Origin: Chloroflexota bacterium
Lineage (GTDB): Bacteria; Chloroflexota; Anaerolineae; DUEN01
Length of the DNA stretch: 44,194 nt
Direction of reading: 5' to 3'
Assembly (NCBI GenBank): GCA_013152435.1
Contig: JAADGJ010000024.1
Span: 1-44,194 of the forward strand
Below the pieces are notes generated by a model that was given only the letters and a program-made list of their open reading frames with translations, did no database searches and was not told where the DNA came from. Below, piece after piece: positions 35,970-44,170 of this stretch (its first letter is position 1; each line of letters opens with the position of its first letter). The translations under genes and the position numbers were made by a program.

Positions 35970-36028
35970 GGTGGCCCCTCCCTGTCCTGTTCATGGGGGT
36001 CGCTTTCCATGCCTTTGGCTGACGCGAA

Positions 36029-36919
36029 TCACTTAAACCCTGTCAATGCGATCCCGCGCACGATCCAACGCTGGAACAGGAAATACACGATGGTGATAGG
36101 CAGGATCACCAGCACGGAGGCGGCCATGGAGAGGTCCTGGCGCGAGCCGTGCTGGGAGTTATACCAGGTGAGCATGATGGGCAACGTGCGCCGCTCCGTC
36201 GTGGTGATGACGATCAACGGCCACAGATAGTCATTCCAGGTCCCCATGAACTGAAAGATGCCCAGAGTGGCCAGAGCCGGTCCCATCTGCGGCAAGATGA
36301 TCCGCCAGTAGATGCTGAACTCGGACGCGCCGTCGATCCGGGCCGCGTCGATCAGCTCGCTGGGAATGCTCTCGATGAACTGCTTCATGAGGAAGATGCC
36401 AAAGGCGTTCACCGCCGAGGGGACGATCAGCCCCCACAGGGAGTCCGTCAGGTGCAGGCGGACCAGGATCAGATAGGCCGGGATCATGGTGACCTGGAAG
36501 GGGATCATCATGGTCGCCAGGATCAGCGTGAACAGGAGGTTCTTCCCAAAGAACTGGTATTTGGCGAAGATAAAGCCCGCCAGCGAGCTGGTGAACAGGA
36601 TCATGGCCACCACGCTGACGCTGACGAAGAGGCTGTTGAAGTAAAAGCGGGCCAATGGCACCCGGGGATCCGTGAAGATCGTCCGGTAGCTCTGCAACGT
36701 GGGATGCTCCGGGATCAGGGTCGGGGGCAGCTTGATGATCTCCGTAGAGGACTTGAAGGAGGTACCCAGCATCCACAGGAACGGCACCAGGGTCACCAGG
36801 CAGCCCGCCGTCAACACCCCGTAGATCAGGAGACGTCCCAAGGAGACGCCTATCCTATGCCTCGCCCTCGACCGAACGCCGGACTTCGTCATTGCACCCG
36901 CGCTTTGTACAGTAGCCAT
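36029..36919 (-). CDS. CUT1 sugar ABC permease (MalG-like), operon 2
   Basis: The 296-aa protein has a first membrane helix in [20 protein letters not shown]. The EAA loop ([20 protein letters not shown]) and [12 protein letters not shown] follow. Its ATG is 3 bp after the stop of the other permease gene, and its ribosome site (GGGAG) lies inside that gene's last codons, so translation is coupled. Confidence 0.95.
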   Translation of the reverse strand: MATVQSAGAMTKSGVRSRARHRIGVSLGRLLIYGVLTAGCLVTLVPFLWMLGTSFKSSTEIIKLPPTLIPEHPTLQSYRTIFTDPRVPLARFYFNSLFVSVSVVAMILFTSSLAGFIFAKYQFFGKNLLFTLILATMMIPFQVTMIPAYLILVRLHLTDSLWGLIVPSAVNAFGIFLMKQFIESIPSELIDAARIDGASEFSIYWRIILPQMGPALATLGIFQFMGTWNDYLWPLIVITTTERRTLPIMLTWYNSQHGSRQDLSMAASVLVILPITIVYFLFQRWIVRGIALTGFK

Positions 36920-36922
36920 GGA

Positions 36923-37882
36923 TCAATACTCCCACTCTTGCCGCAAGACGCGTAACTGAATCAGGGTGGTGATCAGGATGATCGCAAAGAGCGCGATCGC
37001 CATCGTGGCCGCCAGTCCCATCTCCTGGTGGCGGAAGGCCGTCTCATAGATGTGCAAAACGAGCGTGCGGGTGGCGTTACCCGGCCCCCCACGCGTCATC
37101 ACGTAGAAGATGACGAACACCTGCCAGGAGGAGAGCATCGTCATCACGATCACGAAGGTCAACGTGGGGCGCAGAAGGGGCAGCGTGATGCGCCAGAACC
37201 GCTGCCAGGCGTTGGCCCCATCCACCCGGGCCGCCTCGTGAAACACCTCCGGGATGCCCTGAATCCCGGCGATGAAGATGACCAGGTTATAGCCCATGTC
37301 CTGCCAGACATAGGTCACGATCAGACAGATCATGGGAAGGGGAACGCCGAGAACGGTGGTCTGCGGATCGCTCAGCCAGGACATCCCTTTCAGGCCCACC
37401 GACCGCAAGAGCAGGTTGAGGAGCCCAAACGTCGGATTGTAGATGACCCCCCAGACCAGGGATACGGCGACCAGGGAGGTGACGGTGGGCAAGAAATAGA
37501 TCGTGCGAAAGATCGTCTTGAACCGCTCACGCACCGACTCGATCAGCACAGCCAGCGGGAGGGTGATCGCCAGATTCAATGGGAGCACCAACAGGGCGAA
37601 GATGAAGGTGTTCTTGACGGCGACGCGAAAGAGCCGCCCGGAGGGGGAATCGGAGAACAGATCCAGATAATTCCCTAAGCCCAGAAAACGATTCTCCCCT
37701 CCCAAGCCCAGAAATCCCCCCTGTCGGGTCGGGCTGTACCGGAAGAAGGTGATCAGCACGGCCCAGATCATGGGCAGTAATGTGAAGGCCATCATGTAGA
37801 TCATGATCGGAGTGAGCGACGTGGTGACGAAGAATCGCTGGCTCCGAGACAGCCCACCTTGCCTGCGTCCTAGGATCGTCAT
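36923..37882 (-). CDS. CUT1 sugar ABC permease (MalF-like), operon 2
   Basis: The protein has 319 aa from ATG 37882 with GAGGG upstream. The open frame reaches 37942, but those extra residues are translation of a MITE end and are rejected. The first helix is TPIMIYMMAFTLLPMIWAV and the EAA loop is EVFHEAARVDGANAWQRFWR. It pairs with the MalG-like subunit. MITE copy E starts 19 bp upstream, in the gap between the binding-protein gene and this gene. Confidence 0.95.
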   Translation of the reverse strand: MTILGRRQGGLSRSQRFFVTTSLTPIMIYMMAFTLLPMIWAVLITFFRYSPTRQGGFLGLGGENRFLGLGNYLDLFSDSPSGRLFRVAVKNTFIFALLVLPLNLAITLPLAVLIESVRERFKTIFRTIYFLPTVTSLVAVSLVWGVIYNPTFGLLNLLLRSVGLKGMSWLSDPQTTVLGVPLPMICLIVTYVWQDMGYNLVIFIAGIQGIPEVFHEAARVDGANAWQRFWRITLPLLRPTLTFVIVMTMLSSWQVFVIFYVMTRGGPGNATRTLVLHIYETAFRHQEMGLAATMAIALFAIILITTLIQLRVLRQEWEY

Positions 37883-37901
37883 GGGACCCTCGCTCTCTAA
37901 A

Positions 37902-38050
37902 GAGTGTGTCTGAAAACTCACCGCCAAGGTGCCTGGGAACATCCCCCAGCCGCGTGCTCTCCACGAAACCCCGCTCTTCCAGCCCGCACCTATCCCCTTC
38001 GGCCCTTTTCGCGGGGATCCGGGCCGAGGCCGGGCAGGTCAGGGACAAGC
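37902..38050 (+). repeat. MITE-like element, copy E (divergent, partial)
   Basis: The left end is GAGTGTGTCTGAAAACTCACC. Blocks matching the other copies continue (CCAAGGTGCCTGGG, TCTCCACGAAA, GGGCCGAGGCCGGGCAGGTC) with internal deletions. No right terminal repeat is found, so the right border at about 38050 is approximate. Confidence 0.65.
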
Positions 38051-38156
38051 GATGTGAAGGGTTTCCCCTCCACAAGCAGGGGCCGGATGACCCGTCCTAC
38101 TCTCCAATCCTGCCCGCAGCGACCCTCACCGAAAGGGATACACCACCTAAGCGGCG

Positions 38157-38193
38157 GGGCCTGGGCAACGCCCCGATGGGGTCACCCAGGCCC
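38157..38193 (-). promoter_or_regulatory. Intercistronic hairpin after binding-protein gene, operon 2
   Basis: A 9-bp stem, GGGCCTGGG (38157-38165) with CCCAGGCCC (38185-38193), encloses a second small hairpin (CCCC-GAT-GGGG). It lies 10 bp beyond the stop of the binding-protein gene, between it and the permease genes, as in operon 1. Confidence 0.65.
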
Positions 38194-38202
38194 TGATTCC
38201 AC

Positions 38203-39579
38203 TCACGACTTGATCTTGCTGTCGATCATGGCGTTCGCCTCTTCATGCATGATGGCCAACGCCTCTTCCACCGTATGCTGTCCCTGCATCGTCTCGACCA
38301 GGCGGGTCGCCACGACGTTGTACCAGATGAAGTCACGATCCTGGAGGTCTCCCACATAGCGGCCATAAGGCAGCACCTTCAGGCTGGGACCCAGCCAGTC
38401 GAGGTCGTTGAGGAGGGTGGGATCCTCGGCGACGGCCTTGAGGGCCGGCACCGTGCCCGTGGTCACGTTCCACTCTCGGGCGTTGGTCTGATCGATGGTG
38501 CAGAACTTGCTGAACTCCCAGGCCGACTGCAGGTTCTCGCTGTTGGGCGACACCACCTTGCCCCAGCCGGAGTCGGCGGCAAAGGCCATCTGGTCTCCGT
38601 AGTATGGGCAGGAGACATAGTTCCACTCGTCCGGGAAGTCCGGGTGGTTGATGCGGGCCACCGGCACGATCCAGGGGCCGATGTAGCCGATCGCCACCAG
38701 GCCCTGGAAGAAGGCGTCGCCGACCCAGTTGGAGTCCAGATTGAAGGTGAAGGGATCGACGACCTTGTCCTTGACCGCCATGTCCACCAGCCACTGCACG
38801 GTCTCCTGAGCCTGGGGCGTCAGGAAGTTCAGATGGACCTTGTCGTCTGCGAAGTAGTCGCCGCCACGCTCCAGGATGCCCTCCCACAGCAGGAAGCCCA
38901 AACCATCGCCGGTGACATAGTGGAAACCGGCCACGGTCATGACATCCCCTTCCCACTTGGTCAGCTTCTTGGCATCCTGGACCAGCTCATCCCATGACCC
39001 CCACTCCGGCGGGTACGGCAGTTCGGCCTCCCCGTACATCCGCTTATTGACCAGGACACCGCCGTTCTCCAGGTTGTACTCGTTGGGAAGCCCGTACAGC
39101 GTGCCCTCCCAGACGTAGCCATCCAGCGGCGCGGCGTAGAACAGATCGCGCGCCTCGGACAGGGTGATCACGTCCTCCGGCGCCGGCGACAGGGTTCCCC
39201 CCTTGGCGTAGGACTGGACCCAGCTCCCGAACATCTCCATGATATCGGCCTCATTCTTGGCCGCCATCGAGGTCTGGATCGTCTGGATGAACTCGTCGTA
39301 GGGGAAGTACTCGTACTTGATCTCCACATCCGGGTGGCTCTCCTGCCACTTCTCGATGAGGGCCTCATTCGCTTGCACGAAGGCAGGGTTGCTATGGGAC
39401 CACAGGCGGAGAGTCACTTTACTGGGGGCAGGCGTCGGCTTCTCCGACTCGGCGGCGGGCGCTGCTGAGGGCGCGGCGCAGGCGGCCGCCAATGAGGCTG
39501 CGGCCAAACCGGCTGTGCCCGTTCCCACCAGCCGAAGGAAATCCCGCCGTGACATCCCGTGAGATCGCTTTGCGCTCAT
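38203..39579 (-). CDS. Sugar ABC transporter substrate-binding lipoprotein, operon 2
   Basis: The 458-aa family 1 solute-binding protein has a twin-arginine signal (MSRRDFLRLVG, RR at 11-12) and lipobox C34 (LAAAC), then an Ala/Pro/Ser tether. The mature fold begins KVTLRLWSHSNPAFVQ. The start follows GGAGGAAAG. It is distinct in sequence from the operon 1 binding protein. It would feed the two permeases downstream; no ATPase gene accompanies them. The AAC(3)-like gene ends 43 bp upstream, so the operon may extend back through the SIS protein to 42803. Confidence 0.95.
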   Translation of the reverse strand: MSAKRSHGMSRRDFLRLVGTGTAGLAAASLAAACAAPSAAPAAESEKPTPAPSKVTLRLWSHSNPAFVQANEALIEKWQESHPDVEIKYEYFPYDEFIQTIQTSMAAKNEADIMEMFGSWVQSYAKGGTLSPAPEDVITLSEARDLFYAAPLDGYVWEGTLYGLPNEYNLENGGVLVNKRMYGEAELPYPPEWGSWDELVQDAKKLTKWEGDVMTVAGFHYVTGDGLGFLLWEGILERGGDYFADDKVHLNFLTPQAQETVQWLVDMAVKDKVVDPFTFNLDSNWVGDAFFQGLVAIGYIGPWIVPVARINHPDFPDEWNYVSCPYYGDQMAFAADSGWGKVVSPNSENLQSAWEFSKFCTIDQTNAREWNVTTGTVPALKAVAEDPTLLNDLDWLGPSLKVLPYGRYVGDLQDRDFIWYNVVATRLVETMQGQHTVEEALAIMHEEANAMIDSKIKS

Positions 39580-39622
39580 TTCTTTCCTCCCTAACGGATG
39601 ATTGTTGGAAACTGCCGACCTA

Positions 39623-40567
39623 TCAGCTACCTGCCATCGATTGAGAGCGCCGTCTCATCGCACCAGTGGCACCACCTCCTTCCCTCACTCCATAGGCATG
39701 GTCCCGGTCACGGGCATCCCCTCCGTTGGATGTGATGCCCGTCTTCGTCAGGATCTCGCGCGCTCGATTGCACGAGGCACAGGCGGGATTGGCGCACAAC
39801 AGCGCGGCCGGATCCCCCCGAAGCAGGTCAACCACCGCGTCGATCAGATCCTGCCCACGCATGAGCTGGACGGGAGCCGCCCCCACGACTCCCTTGCGCA
39901 CGACCCCTCGCGCCTCCAGGACCGGGCCGATGGCCTCGAACCCGGCCGAGCAGCCGGGCGGCCGCAGCAAAGGGACGTACACTGTCTGCCCATCGGGCAG
40001 CACCACCGGCACCGGCTCGTCCGGCTTCGGCCAGGTATACCCCCAATACGGCACGTCCGCACACGCCTCGCCCACGTGGATCGTGGAATTGCGATTGTGA
40101 CCCACACCCAACAGCAGCACATATCCGCCCAGGCGCGCCAGGCGGGCCGGCGGGCTGTCCGGCCCCAACCCCGGCATCAGATGGTGTCCCTCGATCAGCG
40201 CGGCCGCATCCGCCCCCCAGACCGCCACCGAGTGAGTGGGATGCCAGCTCCGCCGCACGCCCGGCTGCTGCCGGAACACCTCGGTGATGCGCCCCACCCG
40301 GGAAGGCGTGCGCCGCACATCAAACCCTCGCCTCTCCCAGGCGAAGGTGGGCACCATCAGCGTGCCCGTGGGCCCTACCACCTCTTGAAAGGCCCGGATC
40401 ACCGCCTCCGCCCCGCCGTCCACATACCCCATGCTGCGCAGGGAACTGTGAAAGAACACCCGATCCCCCGCGCCAAGCCCCAACGTGCGCAGGTCGGCCG
40501 CGATCCGCTCCTGCGTGACGACGGGACGCCCTCGCAGATGCTCGGCTTCGGCCATCCGCCGCCTCAC
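39623..40567 (-). CDS. AAC(3)-like N-acetyltransferase
   Basis: The 314-aa protein belongs to the Antibiotic_NAT/YokD fold. It has FHSSLRSMGYVDGGAE near residue 38, PTFAW near 73 and the catalytic-type HPTHSVAVWG near 108-117. The C-terminus carries an unusual cysteine cluster, CANPACASC, near 276. The first codon is GTG 40567, overlapping the SIS gene stop by 4 nt (GTGA); ATG 40555 is possible. The family acetylates amino groups with acetyl-CoA. Here the neighbour is a sugar-phosphate SIS protein within a sugar operon. Acetylation of an amino sugar is therefore likelier than antibiotic resistance, though unproven. Confidence 0.87.
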   Translation of the reverse strand: MRRRMAEAEHLRGRPVVTQERIAADLRTLGLGAGDRVFFHSSLRSMGYVDGGAEAVIRAFQEVVGPTGTLMVPTFAWERRGFDVRRTPSRVGRITEVFRQQPGVRRSWHPTHSVAVWGADAAALIEGHHLMPGLGPDSPPARLARLGGYVLLLGVGHNRNSTIHVGEACADVPYWGYTWPKPDEPVPVVLPDGQTVYVPLLRPPGCSAGFEAIGPVLEARGVVRKGVVGAAPVQLMRGQDLIDAVVDLLRGDPAALLCANPACASCNRAREILTKTGITSNGGDARDRDHAYGVREGGGATGAMRRRSQSMAGS

Positions 40568-41637
40568 AGATAGACGACCGCGTCCAGATTCTGCGGCCGA
40601 TCGGGATCCAGCCTCTTCGCCATGGAGCGATGGTAGGCCATCAACTGGAGCAACGGCAGATACAACACGCCACGCGCTGTCTCCGGCAGGCCGCTCTTCA
40701 ACGTGACGACGAATTCGGCGCCGCCGAGATCGTCCGACGCGCCATCCTCGGCGATGGCCAACACCCGGGCTCCCAGCCCGCGCATCTCCCGCAACACGGC
40801 CACCTCATGCTCACGCACCGAATCGGACACCATCCCGATCACCAGGGTGCGCTCGTTCACCATCGACTTGGGGCCGTGGCGAAACTCCATGAAGTGAAAG
40901 GCCTCGGCATAGGTGAGGGACATCTCCTTCATCTTCAGCATGGTCTCACAGGCCAGGCCATAGTAGATGCCGGAGCCCAGGAAGAACACCCGATCGATCG
41001 CCAGATCGCCCCCCAACCGCTCGGCCAGGTCGGCGTGATCATCCAGCAGGGTCCGCCCCACCTCGGGCAGCCGCTCCAACGAGGCCAGATACGCGTCGTC
41101 GCCGGCAGCCCAGCCCGCCAGCACCTGCGTCAGGACATACATGCTGGCAAAGGATCGGGTCTGGGCGATGCTCCTCTCCTGCGCGGCGGGAGCCCCCAGC
41201 ACCGCCTGCCCGGCCTGGGCCATCGGAGTATCCGGATAGCAGGTGACCACCATCACATCAGAGCCACCGTGGGCCTGGAAAGTCTCTATGGCCCGCAACG
41301 TCTCCGTGGTCGTGCCAGAGCGGGAGACGGCCACCAGCAGCGGACGCCGGGCCGATCCCAACACCGCATCCGGATAAAACCACAGCTCGGAGGACGGCAG
41401 GCCACGCGCCCGTCGGCCGGCGAGCCGTTGCAACAGGGCCGCCGCGGCCAGGGAGAGATAGTAGGTCGAGCCGCAGCCGATGAACAGGACCTCATCCGGG
41501 TCCCGCCTCAGGAGGGCGTGCACCTCATCGGCGCTCTGGCGGGCGCCGGCCAGCGTCTGGCCCCACACCTCCGGCTGCGATGTGATCTCCTCATAGGTGT
41601 ATCGACCGCGTTCTGTGGTTGGTGTGTCGTTCCCCAT
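40564..41637 (-). CDS. Double-SIS sugar isomerase/deglycase (GlmS-isomerase/FrlB/AgaS-like)
   Basis: The protein has 357 aa from ATG 41637 (AAGGAG 5 nt upstream). The frame extends to 41724 through a GACGAA-type repeat and is rejected there. Two SIS domains are present. The first has FIGCGSTYYLS and the phosphate-binding SRSGTTTET. The second has FLGSGIYYGLA and AFHFMEFRHGPKSMV. No glutaminase domain is present. Such proteins isomerise, deaminate or deglycate amino-sugar phosphates. Overlap with the acetyltransferase gene points to a joint role in amino-sugar metabolism. Confidence 0.92.
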   Translation of the reverse strand: MGNDTPTTERGRYTYEEITSQPEVWGQTLAGARQSADEVHALLRRDPDEVLFIGCGSTYYLSLAAAALLQRLAGRRARGLPSSELWFYPDAVLGSARRPLLVAVSRSGTTTETLRAIETFQAHGGSDVMVVTCYPDTPMAQAGQAVLGAPAAQERSIAQTRSFASMYVLTQVLAGWAAGDDAYLASLERLPEVGRTLLDDHADLAERLGGDLAIDRVFFLGSGIYYGLACETMLKMKEMSLTYAEAFHFMEFRHGPKSMVNERTLVIGMVSDSVREHEVAVLREMRGLGARVLAIAEDGASDDLGGAEFVVTLKSGLPETARGVLYLPLLQLMAYHRSMAKRLDPDRPQNLDAVVYL

Positions 41638-41744
41638 GGCATCTCCTTGTCCAGATATGATGTCATGTCGTGAGCTTGCGACAAGAGACGAAAGACGAAG
41701 GACGAAAGGTCTGCTCGTGATCACAATGGATCACAGGACGATCT

Positions 41745-42803
41745 TCATCCAGGTAGGCCCAACAGACGGTAGGCGTTAGCATGGTAGATCTTGCGCAACA
41801 CCTCATCCGGGAGATACACGCCATAGATGCGCCACCGGCCCTGGCGAGGGACCCCCTCGATCCCATAGGCGAAGTACTCGTCGTCCGTCTCCAGGAAGCG
41901 ATAGTAGATGCGATACAGCGCCGGGTTCACCGGCTGGTCGATCCCGAACAGCACCCGATCCTGATACTCGATCAGGAAGCGACGGGCGGTGTACGGCTGG
42001 CGGCCCAGCTCGGCGATCCGCTCCGCGATGTCCACGTAGAAGTTGGGGCACTCTTCCATCAGGTTCGCCACCCAGGTGAGATTCTCGGCATAAGCCCCCA
42101 CGTGAGCGCCGATGAAGATCGTCTCCGGATGGCGGCGCACCAGATTGGCGAATTGGCCGATGACCGCCTCAAACGAGGGGAACCCCGGACCGTAGAAGTG
42201 CCAGTCGGGATGGGCATAGAGCTCCTCCCAACGCTCGTTGAAGCGATCCAACGGGTCGAAGAAGGCGACGGGATCGGCGATGTGGATGAGAACGGGGAGC
42301 CCCAGCTCGCCCGCCGCCTCCCATAACGGATCCAGCCGCTCGTCGTCCACGGGGACCATGCACCCCTCGCTATCCCGGATGCCCAGCCCCAGGTCCTTCC
42401 ACACCTTCAGGCCGCGAGCGCCCATGGCCGCGCTGCGGCGCAGGCTCTCCACGGCGTATCGCGGGAAATCCGGATCCTCGGCCCAGCGCTCCCAGTTCAG
42501 CCGGGCGAAGACGACGAAGCGGTCGGGATAAGGCCGCTGGAAGTGCTCGATGTGCTCGGCCAGGATGTCATCCCAGCCGCCGTCCAGGTCCACGATCATT
42601 TGCACGCCCGCCTCGTCCATCAGCGCCAGCAGCTCCTCCACCGGCCGCTTTACCCAGTTGCCGAAGACCGGCCCCAGATGGTTGTGGACGTCCACGACGG
42701 GGAAGCGCGGCCGCTCGATCCGCGTCTCCTTGACGACCAGGCGCGGCCGCGGCATGTACTCTCGCAACAACAGCTCATCAGCCGGGATCTGTCTCGTCTT
42801 CAT
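41745..42803 (-). CDS. Amidohydrolase_2-family TIM-barrel hydrolase/decarboxylase
   Basis: The 352-aa protein has metal-site motifs DVHNHLG near residue 38-44, LIHIADP near 170, IGAHVGAY near 228 and LFGIDQPV near 287. It is unrelated in detail to the frameshifted amidohydrolase at 33582-34323 but has the same fold. Members hydrolyse lactones or decarboxylate aromatic and related acids. The ribosome site AGGAGG is 16 nt upstream of ATG 42803, longer than usual, and no better start is in frame. It is the first gene of a possible long transcript through the SIS, AAC(3) and ABC genes. Confidence 0.9.
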   Translation of the reverse strand: MKTRQIPADELLLREYMPRPRLVVKETRIERPRFPVVDVHNHLGPVFGNWVKRPVEELLALMDEAGVQMIVDLDGGWDDILAEHIEHFQRPYPDRFVVFARLNWERWAEDPDFPRYAVESLRRSAAMGARGLKVWKDLGLGIRDSEGCMVPVDDERLDPLWEAAGELGLPVLIHIADPVAFFDPLDRFNERWEELYAHPDWHFYGPGFPSFEAVIGQFANLVRRHPETIFIGAHVGAYAENLTWVANLMEECPNFYVDIAERIAELGRQPYTARRFLIEYQDRVLFGIDQPVNPALYRIYYRFLETDDEYFAYGIEGVPRQGRWRIYGVYLPDEVLRKIYHANAYRLLGLPG

Positions 42804-42899
42804 CGTGGCGGAATGTCAACCTCCTCACCTTGGATCTTCTCAACCGCCCTTTTGTAGGGACAGGTCTGAGACTCGCCCCATTGGTATCAATTTAAGCTC

Positions 42900-43108
42900 G
42901 TAGGGGCGAGGCATCCTACGGCGTTGATGCCGCGATGCATGACCTCTACATCAGATGTGCCAGCGTTCATGCTGACGGTGCTTCCGAGGATGCCTCGCCC
43001 TTACACTCTTTCAGGCGTGCCGGCCCCTACATGGTGAAGAGCGGCAAGTGAAGGTCCTTACCTACGTCGTTAAGTTGATGCGCATGGGGCAGGTCTGAGA
43101 CCTGCCCC
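42900..43108. repeat. Cluster of GTAGGGGC-type inverted repeats
   Basis: The gap 42804-43152 has no gene. It contains an 18-bp inverted repeat with one mismatch (GTAGGGGCGAGGCATCCT at 42900-42917 and its partner at 42987-43004). A second hairpin GGGGCAGGT-CTGAG-ACCTGCCCC lies at 43086-43108, with further GTAGGGAC/CCCCTAC pieces around them. It is probably nested copies of one palindromic repeat family. Confidence 0.7.
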
Positions 43109-43152
43109 TACCACTCGATGTGATAGGGACGCAGGGCCATGCGCCATTGCAT

Positions 43153-44151
43153 CTATGACCCTGTTACCGAGGACAGCCTCACCGTGTACTTCAGCGCCGT
43201 CGCCAGGCTGCCCGGGTCCGCGATCCCCCGGCCGGCGATATCGAAGGCGGTGCCGTGCGCGGTGGTCCCGCAGACGACCGGCAGCCCCATGAACAGCGTG
43301 GCGCCCGAGCGGCGCGCCAGCAACTTGCGCGCGATGTTGGCCTGGTCGTGATACATGCAGACCACGCCGGCGTATCCTTGATCCATGGCCGTCAGGAACA
43401 ATGTGTCGGCCGGGAAGGGGCCCTGGGCGTCGATCCCTCGCCGTTGCGCCTCCTCGATGGCCGGGCCGATCTCGTCGATCTCCTCCCGTCCGAAGAGGCC
43501 CCTCTCGCCGGCATGGACGTTCAGCGCCGCCACCGCGATCCTGGGATGCTCGATCCCGGCCCGCACCAGGGCCTCGTGCATCCGCTCGATGTACCGGAGC
43601 ACCCGATCCTTCGTAATCAGGCCCGCGATCTGACGGAAGGGGACGTGCTCCGTCACGGCGACGGTCCACAGGGAGTCCACCACGCCCAGGATGAACGCGT
43701 CGGTGCTCCCGGTGAAGTCGGCCAGGTACGCAAGCTCATCCATGTAGTCGTACCCGGCCAAGTGGAACGACTCCTTGTTCATGGGCGCCGAGACCACGCC
43801 ATGCACCTCCCCGGCCATGGCCAGCTCGAAGGCTTTGCGCAGGCACAGGGCGGCGGCCCGCCCCATGGCCGGGTCCACCTGGCCCCGGGGGATGCGATCG
43901 ATGCGCACCCCCTCCGGGCGGAGGACGTCCACGCGCGGCGGGGCGAACTTGGCCTCGGCCGGCGACGAGATCGGCTCGAACGCCAGATCCGCGCCGACGA
44001 TCCCGGCGGCCTCCCGCATGACCGACAGGTCACCCACGACGAAGGGGCGACAGCTCGCATACGTCTCATCCTGGGAGAGGACCTTGACGACGAGCTCCGG
44101 CCCTATCCCCGCCGGATCTCCCATCGTGATGGCGATGATCGGCTTTTCCAT
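43153..44151 (-). CDS. pdxA: PdxA-family 4-phospho-acid dehydrogenase
   Basis: The 332-aa protein has the PdxA layout: N-terminal TMGDPAGIGPE, VSAPMNKESFHLAG, metal-ligand histidines in TEHVPFRQI, LNVHAGERGLFG and CMYHDQANIA, and HGTAFDIAGRG. PdxA oxidises 4-phosphohydroxy-L-threonine in vitamin B6 synthesis. PdxA2 paralogues oxidise D-threonate/D-erythronate 4-phosphate. The sequence after the third ligand (YHDQANIARKL) departs from the usual YHDQG form. With a catabolic neighbourhood, a PdxA2-type sugar-acid role is favoured over B6 synthesis. It lies 19 bp after the preceding gene. Confidence 0.92.
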   Translation of the reverse strand: MEKPIIAITMGDPAGIGPELVVKVLSQDETYASCRPFVVGDLSVMREAAGIVGADLAFEPISSPAEAKFAPPRVDVLRPEGVRIDRIPRGQVDPAMGRAAALCLRKAFELAMAGEVHGVVSAPMNKESFHLAGYDYMDELAYLADFTGSTDAFILGVVDSLWTVAVTEHVPFRQIAGLITKDRVLRYIERMHEALVRAGIEHPRIAVAALNVHAGERGLFGREEIDEIGPAIEEAQRRGIDAQGPFPADTLFLTAMDQGYAGVVCMYHDQANIARKLLARRSGATLFMGLPVVCGTTAHGTAFDIAGRGIADPGSLATALKYTVRLSSVTGS

Positions 44152-44170
44152 GATCCGTCGTCCGTCCTTC

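Noticed and set aside
37883-37942. N-terminal extension of the MalF-like permease in operon 2
   Set aside because: The extra residues are translation of the end of a MITE copy. ATG 37882 has a ribosome site and fits the family start.
39623-40567. Aminoglycoside-resistance determinant
   Set aside because: Fold and motifs match AAC(3), but the gene overlaps a sugar SIS gene in a catabolic operon and there is no mobile resistance context. Resistance is not supported.
41638-41724. N-terminal extension of the SIS protein
   Set aside because: It is translated GACGAA-type repeat sequence. ATG 41637 has AAGGAG at 5 nt.
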